From Hymenoscyphus infarciens (Eukaryota; Ascomycota; Leotiomycetes; Helotiales; Helotiaceae), in the NCBI GenBank assembly GCA_001414345.1, contig LLCB01000070.1:1-64000 (forward strand): a DNA stretch of 64,000 bases, in the 5' to 3' direction. The notes beneath the pieces were generated by a model. That model was not told the origin of the DNA. It ran no database searches and saw only the letters and a list, made by a program, of their open reading frames with translations. Both the position numbers and the translations under genes were made by a program. Shown here piece after piece: positions 15,291 to 29,900 of the stretch. Numbering within the stretch: the stretch's first letter is position 1; the number at the start of each line of letters is the position of its first letter.

Positions 15291-18200
15291 AATCTCCTTA
15301 CTATTATCTAAGAATTAGAATACTAGACCTAGGTATATTAGTAATAGTATAGTTCTACTATTCTAATTTAACTAAAACTATAAATTAGTAGAAGAATCTT
15401 ATTTAACTTTATCTCTAGTAAGCTTAAATAACTTTTATAATCTTATAGCTCTTACTTTAGACTTAATAAAGTTATTAACTTTATTATAATAAAGATAAAG
15501 AAATATAGAATAGAGATAGTAAGAAGAAGAGTATCTAATTTAGAGATCTTTATATAGGTTTTAGATCTTATTATAATTATTCTCTTTATTCTTTTTAATA
15601 ATATTATACTTTTATATATAGTAAATAATATATTATTAGATTACTTTTAAGAGAAAATATTAAGTTTACTAGTATATTTTAATCTAGTAAAATCTATTTA
15701 CTTAGAGGTAGTACTTCTTAATATCTACTATAGCCTTTTTATATTCTTTAGTATTTCTTAAGTATTTTAATATAAATTCTAACTCCTTATTTATAAGCTA
15801 ATATTTAATTAAATAGTATAAGTTAATATTAGTTACGTCTTACTTCTACTATAGCTAGATACTCTTTCTTATTCCTCCTTTCTATATTATAGGTTAGTAT
15901 TTTTAAACTATTATATTTTTATATAAGAAGTAAATAAGTGTTTAAGTTATTTAATAGTATTATTTAAAGATATAGAAAGTAATATATAGTATAGTAATAT
16001 AGGTTATGTTTATCTAGAGAGCTAAACTTAGCCTTACTAGTATAAGAGGTATATAAGAGCTAGGTTGTTTTTATACCTAGTCTTCTTATAATATCTACTT
16101 ATAACTAGATAAGATAAGCCTATATCTTAACCTCTAAAGTAACTTAGTAATATAGATTATAGAGATTATAAGATTATAAGTAGATTATAAGAGTTAGTTA
16201 GGTTTTACTTAAATATAAATTACTTATAAGTTAGTAAATAGTTTCTTTTAATTAAAATATTACTTAGTTTAAAGTTCTAGTTTAAGTTTATAATATTTCT
16301 TTTATTAAACCTATAAGTTTATAGTCTTCTAAGCTTCTAAGTCTACTCTAAGCCTTATATAAGTAAGGTGTCTCTTTACTCTTAGTATACTTAAACTACT
16401 ATATTACTTGCTTATTTATATATATAATTAATAATAAGAAGTTTAAATTATATAATTAACTATAAATAAGAGGTTAGAGTAATAAAGAGAAAATAATAAG
16501 TAAGACGAATTAGCTAGTAAGAGATAAAAATAGAACTAGCTAATACTAAACTTAAATCGAAATTACTATTAAGTTAGAGACTAGCTTTAAGATAAGATAT
16601 AAATTTAAGATAAAGCCTATTATTAAGAAGTTTAATATTAAGATAAAGGTTATTATTAAAATATATCTTAAAACTAAAATAGAGATAACTAATCTCTATT
16701 TATACTAGAAAATTAGCCTTTAAGTAATACTTATAATTAAGAAGCTTAATATTAAGACTAGAACTAAAATATATTCTACTAATATAAAGATAGCTAATCT
16801 TTATTTATAAAAAACTAATCTTAAGATAAAGCTTATATATTTTAAACTTATAATAAATATTAAGAACTAGAACTAAAAGAATATAAGCTACTTAGACCTC
16901 TTATATAAGCTTAACTTAATAAGTTAATAAATAAATTCTATAAGAAGGTATATAAGCTTAGTTAATATATAAGAGTTAATTCTAATCTAGTTTATAATTA
17001 TATTTAAATAACTATAAGTAATTACTATTATATAACTATAAAAGCCTCTTTAATATAGAGTATATTCTAGAAAAGAGAACGCTATTAAATTCTAAATAAG
17101 TATAAAAGATATAATAAATAAAAGAAATCTACTAAAGATCTACTTATAAGTAGTTAAGACTTAGTATATTTAGTATATTTATATAACTAAATTAGTACTA
17201 ATAAAAAGTAAAGACTAAGATATAAGAGAGTAAATAAGTTTATTAAAATTTACTAAGAAGTACTATCTAATAAAATAAATAACTAAGATATTTATAAGTA
17301 TTAAGAGAGGATAGAACGTTAGAGTAAGTATATCTAGTAATACTATATAAAAGAAATATAAAAAAGTATTAAAGTAATTACTTAATAGGTTAGTTTATAC
17401 CTATCTCTCTTATATAGAAGACTAATTAGTATAGATCCTCTTTTTAAATCTTTATAAGTATAATATTCTTTATTATATTACTAATTAAAGATATAATAAT
17501 AGCTAGGATTTATTATCTTTTTATATTTCTAAAGCTAGAGAAATTTTTAAGGATTTATATTAAGAAGCTAGTCTTAGACTTACTTACTTCTTTATATTTA
17601 CTAAAACTAGTAAATTTTCTTATAATACTAGTTTCTTATTAGTTTAAAATCTCTTAGAGAGGTTTAGAGTCTATAACTTAAACTAGTCTAGCTAAGAACT
17701 ATTATATCTATATAGCTATCTTTTACCTAATACTCTAATAATATTAGTATATAATATTTAAAAGAATATTAATACTCGTCTACTTTATAGCTTTAATTTA
17801 GTATATAATAAGCTATACTAACGACTTTTATAAGATAGAATATAAATAGATACCTTTTTAAAGAATTAAATTAAGCTTATCTACTATAAACCTAGTTTAA
17901 ATCCTACTATAGTTTTATCTAAATATAAGAAGAAAAAAGGTATAGATCTTAAACTATAAAGAAAGATATATACTAGTTTATCTTTATAGCCTCTTAAAGT
18001 ATATTTTTAGAAGATTTAATTTTAGAAAGAAGGTATAAGAGTATTTAAGTAGATTAGATTTATATATAAGTATAGACTTACTCTAATAATACTAGTAAGG
18101 ATAGACTTATATATATAAGACTAAGATATCTATAATAGTATAAACTTTAGAATCTAGGTAGTATATAACTTTTTAATCTTTTTTATTAAATAATATTTAT

Positions 18201-21200
18201 TTTATACTTTAAACTATTTTAAACTAAAAATATATAAATTAATAGCTTAAATTAAGTATATATTTATTATAAATTTACTAATTTTAACTTTATAAAATTA
18301 TTCTTATTATAGTAAAGCTTTAAATTTAACTCTTATAAAGTATTTATATAAGAGAGGACTTAAGATAGATATCTAATAAAGTATTAAGCTTTTAATTTAT
18401 AAATCTAAATATGAAAGTCTATCTTAAAAAGGTATATAATTACTCTAAGAAGCTACTTCCTAACTATACTAAATATCTTAAATTTAATACTTAGAATAAG
18501 AATTACTTTATATAGTATATATACCTATTACTCTAGCTATTATTACATGCTTTCTTATATCTTTTAAAACTATATTCTTATTAACTTTAAACTCTTTTAA
18601 TAAGTCTTATAACCTAACCTTATTATTTTAAGTATTAACTTTATTCTTCTTATTAATAATATTTCTTTTTAATATATTATAAAGAAGTTAAAAGTATTAT
18701 CTAAAACCTAATAATATTTATTAATATAAGAAATTAAAGTAGAGATAGTAATAGTAACCTACTAGAATCCTCTCTATTAATAGTAAGTTCTTTTATACTA
18801 ACTTAGAGTATTTCTTTCTTAGCTAGTAAAGTTAGAAGTAAATAAATCTTAGGATTATATAAGGCTTACTTATATCTTAGGATTCGTTTTATAGAATTAT
18901 TTTAGATTTTATATATAAATAAGTAATTATAATAAATAAGAATAAAGACCTACTTACTTTCTTTTACTCTATTAATACTAGTTATACTCTAGACTATATA
19001 ATCTTTAAGTTACTAGTTATCTATTAGTTACTTAAAGGTAATATATACTTATTTTTTAAAATTATTATTATTTTAAGTAAAACTAAAAGGTATAGTAGTA
19101 CTAGAAACATTATCTTAATTAGAATTAAGAAGTAAGAGAGAGGAAATAGAGTTAAAATTATTAAGGAAATCTTTAAAAGAGTTAAATTCGCTATCTAAGA
19201 AAGCGTTTTATATACTAGCTTAGTTACTAGCTAACTCTTATACCTTTTATTATACCTTTTATTATACCTTTTCTTATATATTCTTATATCTCTTATATTA
19301 TAATCTTTTAAAATCTTAGTAAAATTTATCTTTTAAGCTATCTCTAGCTAATTTCTCCTTATCTATACTCTCTATATCTGGTTTCTCTTAATCTATATCT
19401 ATACTCTTTATACTTAAAACCTTCTTTCTAAGAGTCTTAGTAGAAGTCTTAGTAAAGGGGCTATAAAGATATAAAGGTTTATTCTAATTTAACCTAGAAG
19501 TATTACTATCTTAGATAGACTTTAGTTAGTTAATTAGAAGTATAAAAGAGAGAATTAATATACTTAGAGTATTAGTAGCTAAAAGACCTAGAATAGAAGT
19601 AATTCCTTTAAGTAAATAGATTAGTTTCTAATACTATTTCTAAGACTAACTAAGACTAAAGCTAGAAACTTTATCTTAAACCTTCTTAAAAGCTCTCTAA
19701 CTAGCTAGACGATTATCTTTAATAGTTACTCTTTTACTCTCTACTCTATTTACCTAATAATTTATATATAAAGCTTATATAATATTACTATTATTCTTAA
19801 TAATAATAGCTAATTTAAGTTTAAGTTAGTAGGAATTATTATTTATCTATTTTAAAAGTTTCTTTTTAAATAATATTTAAATAGTTTTATTATAAGTTAA
19901 GGTTACTCTTATTAAAGCCTAAAGTTTAAGAAAAGTCTTATTATATTAACTACTTTTATTTAACTATATATATACCTTAGCTATTCTATAGTAATTTAAA
20001 GTATTAAGATATTATTAAGTAATAAGAATTTCCTTAGAAGTTACTTTATTTTATTTTATACTCTTATTTTAAAGTAAAAGAATAATATTAATACTACTAT
20101 AATTAAAGCTTAAATTTTATAAAAAGAAGTTATTATAAATAATTAAATATATTAGCTAGAATTTAAAAATAGAATAAAGAGAAAGTATATAATAGTTATA
20201 GTTTAAAGATTTAAATTATACTTAGTTAGATATATAGTACTTATATCTAAAAAGTCTTATTAAGCTTTTAGAATAGTATATTTTTTTTAATAAGATATTT
20301 TATTTAGATAAAAGTTAGAGTTAAATCCTATATAAGAATTATAAAGAATAAATAACTATTATTATTAAGATTTATAAACTTAATTATAGTATCTAGTATA
20401 ATATCTAGGTTAATATCTATTATAACCTCTCTCTTAGTATCCTTATTTATTAGTAAAGTAGACTAAGTTCTAGTAGTAGGATCTTATAGTATTATAGTTA
20501 CTATAATTAGCTTACTAGTAGTATTATCTACTCTATCTATTATAGAGGATTTTAAAGTCTTATTATAAGATTAACACTTAAATAGTAAAGCTATAGTAGA
20601 AGCTTTAAAAGTATAAGAAGGTTACTTATACTTATAAGAGTTATTATAAACTAGAAGTAGACTATCCTTCTTAGCCTTAGGTTTATCTAAAACAGTTAGA
20701 GGATTATTTATAAGGACTTCTAAGAATTTAATTCGTTTTTAAAGGTTAATAAGGTTAGTAGGTACTAGTATATAGTAGATATTATTATAAATAAGCTTAT
20801 TAAACTTAAAAGTCTAAGATATACTATATAAGATATACTAAGTTAGATTATAAATTAGTATAATAAGTATATAAATAAAGAGTAGAAGTTATAACATAAG
20901 TTAAAACTTACTTATAAATATATCTAAACTACTACTAATAAGTACTATAAGTATAAGAGTAAGATAGAATATAATTTTAGAAAAGCTTATTATAATATCT
21001 ATAATTAAGAGTATATAAGGTCTATTAACATCGCTACTACTACTCTTAACCTTTTCTACGCTAAATTATATAATATAAAGAGTTATAATATCTTATCTCT
21101 ACTTTCTAGAAATACTACTTTTACTTTTTAATCTTTTACTTTTTTAACTATTAACCTTAAAAACTCTAAAGCTTCTCTTATACTATCTATAGTATATAGC

Positions 21201-24200
21201 CTTTATTTACTATATTATTCTACTTCGACTTCTACTTTTTAACTATTAATTAAGCTATAAAAATAGTAGATAATTATACTCTAAGCTACTAAACTATACT
21301 TCTACTTACTATAATTAGACTATTAATACTACTAATATAAAGGCTTTATACGTCTTAGTCTACTAATTCTAAATAAAATATAGAAAGCTTCTCTTATTAA
21401 CTTAAGAAGAATAGTAAATAATTATATATTAAAATAATATTATAATTTTACTTTAAAAGTAGAAAGTATTTATTAAGTATTTAGTATATTTACTCTCCTT
21501 TTCTACTCTCTTTATTTATAATATAGTTCTAACTATTATTATAAGATATTTATAATATAACTACTTCTATATCTATTAAACCTTAGTAAACTACTATTAT
21601 AACCTCTTAAACCTTTTAAACTATACTAGTAAAGCTAGTATATCCTCTATTAACTACTCTACTAATATTACTAGTATTAATATACCTCTTCTTACTATAA
21701 ACTATAGTCTATTTACTTAATCTAGGAATTAGTAATAATTTATTTATAAGCTATAATAAAGACTTCTATAAACTAGGCTCTTTTAATAGAAATATACTAC
21801 TAGCTAATATTTAAGTTCTTTTAAATATATTTAAAGATATAACTCTTACTCTACCTTTTTTTAATTAAGATTTTACTTTAAAAGCTTTAAGCTTTCTTAA
21901 TTACTAGTTAGATATTATTAAGATTTAGCTAGTATATATAGATCTTATTTTTAACTAGGTATATAATAGGATTTAATAGTAGTAACTATAAAGTAAGCTA
22001 GAGTAATTTATAATATAACCTATTTTATAGAAGATAAATTAAGTCTATTAACCTTATTTATATTATAAACTTTTAATAAAGCTATATAATTTATATAAGT
22101 TATCTCTAGAAAGAAGAAGACTTTAAATAGAGTTATTAAAAGCTATAAGAAGAGCTAAAGCTATTTATACTAATTATATAAAAAAGTTTTAGTCTCTTCT
22201 TATAAAATAAAATAGATAAATACTACTTCTATTCTTTCTTATAACCTAAGATCCTTACTTAGCTACTATAGTTTACTATAAAATTACTAATAGATAATAA
22301 CTAGTTAGGCTTTTACTTTTTATATACCTTTTCTTTTTATTATTAAATATTTACTAGGATTAGTTAATACTCTAGTATATATTACCTTCTAATTAGAGTT
22401 AGAAGTAGAGTATTTAACTATTTTTTTTATATATATATAGCTCTTAAAAGTTATTTTATTTCTTTTATAAAGAATTTAAGAGTCTAGTAGATTTATATTA
22501 TTCTTTATTAGTATTATATCTTCTAGTTACTTATAGGTTATAATATCTTCCTTAGTAAGTATAAAGACTTATAAATAGTATATAGTTATAAATTTATTTA
22601 AATAAAGATTAGTTTCCTCTTATATATAATATTATAATTAATATATTAAAGTATTATTTTTAGTTTTAATATAAAATTTTAACCTTTTAGTAAAAAAAGT
22701 AATTAATAAATAAACTAAGCTATAAAGTACTTAGAAAGTAAATTATAGATATTCTTTTTTTTATTACTATATTAATTAAAAGTAAGGTTATAATTTTAAA
22801 TTATCTACTTTACTTATTAAATAATATAAATTTAATAGACTCTTTCTTATTAGTAGATTTAAGACTTTCTAATCTTTCTCTATCTTTTAATAAAAATACT
22901 CTTTCTTATTCTTAATCTTATCTTCTTCTTCTTTTAACTAATACTTTTAATAGAACTCTATTAACTTTTAAGATCCTCTTATACTTATAGTACTATACTA
23001 TAACACCTTAAAACTAGGTAGTATTCTTAAGTTATTTAATATATAACTTTAGCTTTTATCTATACTTATTATAGTCTTTATCTATATCTATATTTATCTA
23101 TACTTACTAGAATTATACTTACTATAGTTACTCTTATTTTCTATCTATATTTATTTTTCTATATTACTTTTATAGTCTTATAATATAGCTAGCTTATATA
23201 AACTTATTATTATTAGAGTTATTAAAAGAAGATATAAACTTAATTTCTTATTTTATAAAAATAAGTAGTTTAGTCTAGTATTTTATTACTAAGAAGACTA
23301 ATAAAATAAAGAAAAATAAAAAGAAAATAGATATATTATTAAAAAGTAGAAAAAGAAATAAAAAGAGAGAATAGATAAAAAGCTAGTAGAACTATAGACT
23401 AAAAGAAGAGTACTATCTAAGGAAAGAAGAGAGAGTTTTAAGCTTTTAGAAAGACTTAGTTAAATAAGCTATATATTAAATAGAAGAAAGTCTTTAAGAA
23501 TTAGATAAAAGACTTAGTTAAATAAGTAACTAAGTTAGTTTAAATATATATAAAATCGATATAGCTAAGTTATTTATCTAGATACTTAAAGACGTAGATA
23601 AGCTAATAGTTAGTATTAAACTACTAGTAATAAAATAATTAGTTTAAGTAAGCCTTAAATCTAGATAGTACTAAAGATAAGTATAATCTTTTAATACCTT
23701 AGCTTAAAATTAGATCTTATTCTTATTAATAACTTTATAAATTAGTCTTTCTTTAAATAAATAAATAAAAAAGTTAAATACTAATAAAATTAAGATACTT
23801 TAAGTAAATTAAATTAATATACTAATAAAAGTATCTAGGTTAAAATAACTATCTCTTTAATAAAAGAAGTTTAATTTCCTATTCCTTTCTATCTTTATTT
23901 ATAAAAAGATTTAACCTAGAATTATTAGACTACTTAAAGATAGAGCTATCTTTACTCTCTTACTACTCTCTTTAAATTAGTTTATAGCTCTATAATCTAG
24001 AAAGTTCTCCTTCTTACTTCTTAGCTCTTATTTTAGCTATAGCTCTAATACCTTTCTTTTTCTATTCTAGAGAGCTACTAAAGTAGACCTCCTCCTCTTT
24101 AGATAGTTTATTAATTATATATATAAGAGCTTATACTTTAGATTTCTATAATATAATTCACTTATTCTTTTCCTTATTTACCTATATTCTAATTTAAGCT

Positions 24201-25076
24201 TTTTAAATAATACTATTAATATCTTTCTATACTTAGTATTTAATACCTTTAATCTACTCTTCTACTCTTTTTAAGATCTTACTTATATCTTAAGTTTATA
24301 TAGTATTACTAAAGTCTTCTATTTTTATAAGAGTTATACTATTTTCTTTACTCTTATTCTTAAAGTCGTCTTCCTTCTTATATTCTTCTTTATCTTATCT
24401 ACCTTTCTTAACTATAATATTTTCTATAATTATTATATCTCTTTATTTAATAATATTAGTATTTATATCTTTAATAGTAATATCTAAATTATTATCCTCT
24501 AATAGAGTTTATAAGGTAGTAGAAAAGATTCTCTAATTTGGATCTAGCTACTATATAAGTAGCTCCTACTAATAGGATTATATTTAATATAGGTAGTTTT
24601 AGTAATCCTTAATTTACTTTTATATAAATTAAGATAATTAATTATAAAAGGATTTTAAAAATAACTTTAGTATTATATCTTAACTATTAGTTAAGCTAAG
24701 TTTAAAGCATATACTAATAAGAGATATAGTATCTAGATAAGCTTTCTTAGAAAAGTAGATAGTAGGCTTAAAGAGGGGTTTCTTAAGCTATATCTTATAC
24801 TAATTAAGATAGTAGATATACTATATTAAGAACTAGACATCTATTACTATTATAATAGAGTAACTAGCTTAAAGAGGTAATAAGAAGTAAAAATTAGAAA
24901 GAGGTAGTAGGCTATAATAAGTTATTTAAGGAATAATAGAATATAAACTAACTAATACTTAAGAAGTTATTATAACTATAATATCTATAATATATTAAAG
25001 TATTAGTAGAACTTTACTTAATTTAAATAACTACTTAGTAGAGCTATTTTAGAAAAATATAAAATACTTACTTTAA

Positions 25077-26950
25077 TTCTCTACTTAGTAGAGAATAAGT
25101 ATAAAAGAGCTATAATACCTAGATTAGTCTAATTCTCTATTAATTAGAGAATAAAAGTAATATACTATAATAACTAGCTTAGTTTAACTTTTTATAATAT
25201 AGAGAATAAGAGGAGAAGAGTATTAATAGCTAGCGTAGTCTAATTCTCTACTAAGTAGAGAATAAGAGTAAAAGAGCTTTAATAGCTAGCTTAGTCTTAT
25301 TCTCTACTATATAGAGAATAAGAGTAAAAGAGCTTTAATAAATAGTTTAGTTTAAATTTCTATTAAATATAGAATAAGAGTAATAAGGTTATAGTAGCTA
25401 GTTTAGTCTAATACTCTACTTAGTAGAGAATAAGAGTAAAAGAGTTATAGTAAATAGTTTAGTTTAATTATCTACTAAGTAGAGAATAAGACTAAAAGAA
25501 CTATAATAGCTATCTTAGTCTAATTCTCTACTAAGTAGATAATAAGAGTAGAAGAGCTATAATAGCTAATTTAGACTAATTCTCTACTTAATAAATAATA
25601 ATAGTAAGTAAGTTATAATTACTAATTAAAAGTAATTCTCTCTATATTAAATAATAAGAGTAATAAGCTAAAATAGCTAATCTTAGAGTAATTCTCTACT
25701 TAGTTAATAGAAAGAGTAATATATTATAAAGAATAATCTAGCCTTATTCTCTACTTCGTAGCAAATAAGAGTAGAAGAGCTATAATAGCTAGTTTAGTCT
25801 AATTCTTTACTTAGTAGAGAATAAGAGTAATAAGCTTTAGTAAATATTTTAGTCTAATTCTCTACTAAGTAGAGAATAGAAGTAATATACTATACTTACT
25901 AGCTTAGTCTAATTTAGTACTAAGTAAATATTAGAAATAATAGAGCTATAATAGCTAGTTTAGTTTCATTCTCTACTAAGTAGAGAATAAAAGTAAATAA
26001 GCTATAGTAGCTAATATTAGTTAATTCTCTACTTAGTAGATAATTAGAGTAATAAGTTATAAAGATTAATCTAAGCTAACTCTCTACTAAGTATAGAGTA
26101 AGAGTAATAGTAGCTATAATACCTAGCTTAGTCTAATTCTCTACTAGGTAGAGAATAGAAGTAATAGAGCTATAATACCTAGCTTAGTCTAATTCTCTAC
26201 TAAGTAGAGAATAAGAGTAATAAGCTTTAGTAAATAGTTTAGTTTAATTCTCTACTAAGTAGAGAATAGAAGTAATAGAGCTATAATAGTTAGCTTAGTC
26301 TAATTCTCTACTAAGGAGAGAATAAGAGTAAATAAGTTATAGTAGCTAATATAAGCTAATTCTCTACTTAGTAGAGAATAAGAGTAGAAGAGATATAATA
26401 GCTAGCTTAGTCTAATTCTCTACTAAGTAGAGAATAAGTATAAAAGAGCTATAATAGCTAGCTTAGTCTAATTCTCTACTAAGTAGAGAATAAGAGTAGT
26501 ACGCTTTAGTAAAAGGTTTAGTATAATTCTCTACTAAGTAGATAATAAGAGTAATAAGTTATAAAGATTAATCTAAGGTAATTCTCTACTAAGTAGAGAA
26601 TAGAAGTAATAAGCTTTAGTAAATAGTTTAGTCTAATTCTCTACTAAGTAGAGAATAAGTATAAATAAGCTATAGTAGCTAATATAAGCTAATTCTCTAC
26701 TTAGTAGAGAATAAGAGTAGAAGAGCTATAATAGTTAGCTTAGTCTAATTCTCTACTAAGTAGAGAATTAGACTAAACTTATAACTATTACTCTTTTATT
26801 CTAATTATCTACTTAGTAGAGAATAATTCTAAGCTAGCTATTATTATTCTTTTATTCTAATTAGCTATTAAGTAGAAATTAGACTAGATTAGCTATTATT
26901 ATTCTTTTACTTTAATTATCCACTTAGTAGAGAATATATTAGAGTAGACC
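25077..26950 (-). repeat. Tandem satellite array 2, inverted relative to array 1
   Basis: More than thirty units of the same ~55-bp family, read mainly as the reverse complement of array 1 (core CTACTAAGTAG, then AGAGAATAAGAG..., ...TAGCTTAGTCTAATT). The degenerate units at about 25,640-25,755 are the reverse complement of the degenerate end of array 1 at 1,222-1,315, sharing the same private variants. The two arrays are therefore copies of one tract, not merely members of one satellite family. The last few units, after about 26,766, run in the opposite orientation to the rest. Confidence 0.93.
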
Positions 26951-29900
26951 TTTTAGCTCTTTAAAGATAGGATCTTATTATAGCGCCCGGCCTCTATAAG
27001 AGTGTTTCAGAGTACGCCGCGTATACCTATAGTGATTTAGCTGCTTAGTAGCGCTATATAGACGTACTATTTAGGTCTAGTCTATAGATGTGATTACGAG
27101 CTATCGGCTCTATATCTAGGGCTAATAAAAGAAAGATAAAAGAGATCTAAAATAAATTAAATAATCAAGTGTAACCTCTATCCCGACCTCGTCTTCTAAT
27201 CTAGTAAATGTTATATTATAATATAATAGCCTCTTTAAAAGCTTAGTTAGTATAGATAATAATCGTCTAAAAGTGCCGCTCTAGCCGTCCTCTTTATAGT
27301 ACCTCTTGTTTATAAAAGCGAATATATTTTAGCGTATACTATAAATTAGTCTAAAAGACTACTTATAAGTATAAAAGAGATAGTTTTAGATATAAGTTTA
27401 GTATTAGATAGAAACACTCTAGTATTACTAGCTTACTCTACTCTTATATACTCTTCGTATAATTCTTCGAAGTCTTCGTAGTCTTCGAGTATATATTTAA
27501 TAGTTTAGTATAATTAGTTATATTTATACTATAGGTTATCTATTCTATTAATCTTATATAGATATCGGTTTAGGCTAATCTTCTCGGTTCTTATCTAGAC
27601 TAGTACTAAAGATACTACGGAAATACTATCTCGAATTTATTAACTAATATCTTACTTATATATCGCTTTACTACTCTCGTACTCTATTCTCTCTTCTCTT
27701 CTATTTCCTATTCCCGGAGTAATATCTCTAGTAATACCTAGTTATTCTACTTAACGTTGAAACATAGATATTAATTAAGTTATATCTTACTATTACTTAT
27801 ACTTGTCTCTCTACGTTACTAGCTTATTTTAAGACGTAGTATAGAAATGTTTAGAAACAGCTTAAGATATAAGACTAATATAGATACGTAGGCTTCGAGA
27901 AATAATTTTATAAGTCTTAAAAGAATAGCTAGGATTCTCTATAGTATAATAGATATTAGGTCTAATTAAATAGAGACACTATTAAAAGAGAAAGAAATAG
28001 ATAGACAAAATAGAAGAAGTAATCGTTTAACTTACTCTTAGATAATATTAAGCCTTAGTATAAAAGAGAGAAATACTTTATATTTATCGAACTAGAAGAT
28101 CTTATAATTACTATATATAAATTAAAGTACTAGAAACCTATATTTCTTTTTATTATAATATACTCTTTACTAAAATAACCTAGCTAGAGCGTTCTAGTAT
28201 AGTATTCTAAATATATTAAAAAGTCGAATTAACTAAATTATAAATAGTAAAGCGTAAACTAATAATTATTAATTATATAGCTCTATAGAAGTAAATCGCA
28301 AATTATAAAATATAAATTAATAAAATATGTTTTTTTAGAACTATTAAAACCTAAATTATAACGTCTAAATTATAAATTAGTAATCTTAAAACTTAAAGTA
28401 AAAGTTTTTATAATATTTTAAATCGTAAAGCTTAAATTATAAAATTTAAGTATAAATAGAAATAGAAAGTATAAGATAATAAAGTATATATATTTATTAA
28501 ATATATAATTACTTAATAGTTACTTTTTATTATTATATACTATTTAACTTTAAATCTATTATCTTTAATATTATAAATTATTAAAAGTAAGATATCTACT
28601 TAGTATAATTAAATATATTAAATAAATATCTAATAAATAAGAGAAGCTAAGCTTAATTAGATAATTAGTATATAATTAGTAAAATAGTACTTAGAATACT
28701 TTAATAATCTTAAATTATAATTATTTAAATACTTTAATAAAAAGAGTAAAAAGTAACTAAAATTTAGTAATAAAAATTAAAGTATTATAGATAATTCTTC
28801 TAATCTCTCTACTAAAAGTAACTATTATATACTTCTACTTCTTCTCTTTCTTCTTCTTATACTTATTATATATAATTCTAATCTTTTTAGTAATATATAA
28901 GTATTAATTAGCAAAAGTTATTTAAAAGAAAGTATCTCTTCTTTTTAAATTAAAGCTATTTATAATAGTAATTATAATATTAGAGATTATTTTACTTACT
29001 AGTATATTTATATAAGAGAAGTAGATAAGAGTAAATTAGAGACTCTCTTATTAAGCTTATAACTAAGTTTTAATTACTTAGCTTTTCTTACTTAACTTAA
29101 GTCTATCTTTTATAATAATAGTCTTAGTATTTATATATAATTAAGTATTAAAATCTCTTATAATTTACTTATTTATAGCTATTTATTATTATATTACTTT
29201 ATCTATTCTCTCTAGTATATTTAACTTAGTAGATACTATTAAACTTATCTTCTTTTTATTCTTTATAAGAGATAATAATAAGTATAAGTCTAAGATTAAT
29301 ATTATTTAACTATTAGTATTCTCTTCTATTTTTATATTTTTACTTTTTAGATTACTTTTAGAACTATTTTTAAATTCATTATCTCTATTAATCTTCTCTT
29401 TTAAATAAGCTATAATAATTATAAAGTAGTTTTTTTAATTAGTAGTAATAATTAGAAAAACTTTTTAAAAGATTATTAAATTATTATCTACTAAGATTCT
29501 ACTTTTACTAGTAATAGTATAAGTTTAGTATCTCTCTCTTATTAGTCTAAATATTATCTTCAAATATATTAGACTTATTATTAGAAATCTTAGTAAACTC
29601 TAAGAAATGAAATAGAATAAATAGCTCTTAGATATAGCGTTAGCTTATAATATTAGTAGTACTACTACTAGTACTTTATAAATAATAAGAATCTTTATTT
29701 AAAAGACTAATTAAATATAGACTTAGCTTATAATATAAGTAGTACTTCTACTAGAATCTTAAGCGATATATAAAATATAAATCTATATTAGTTTTCTTTA
29801 GTTTTATAATTAAAACTAAATAGATAGAGAATTTAGTTTCTATTATTAAAAGTATTACTACTAGTACGTTAATCTAAGTCTATAAAATAAAAATCTATTA

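Larger units (their letters stand above)
1341..25070. other. RIP-saturated AT-rich block without readable genes
   Basis: Roughly 23.7 kb made almost entirely of A, T and a few C/G in TAG, CTA, CTT and AAG contexts. CA and TG are rare throughout, which is the footprint of RIP (C-to-T at CpA on both strands) carried to near saturation. TAA and TAG occur in all frames and no open reading frame of 60 codons survives. The original content was presumably transposons, but I could not recognise a family by eye. Several short tandem duplications remain and are listed separately. Confidence 0.85.
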
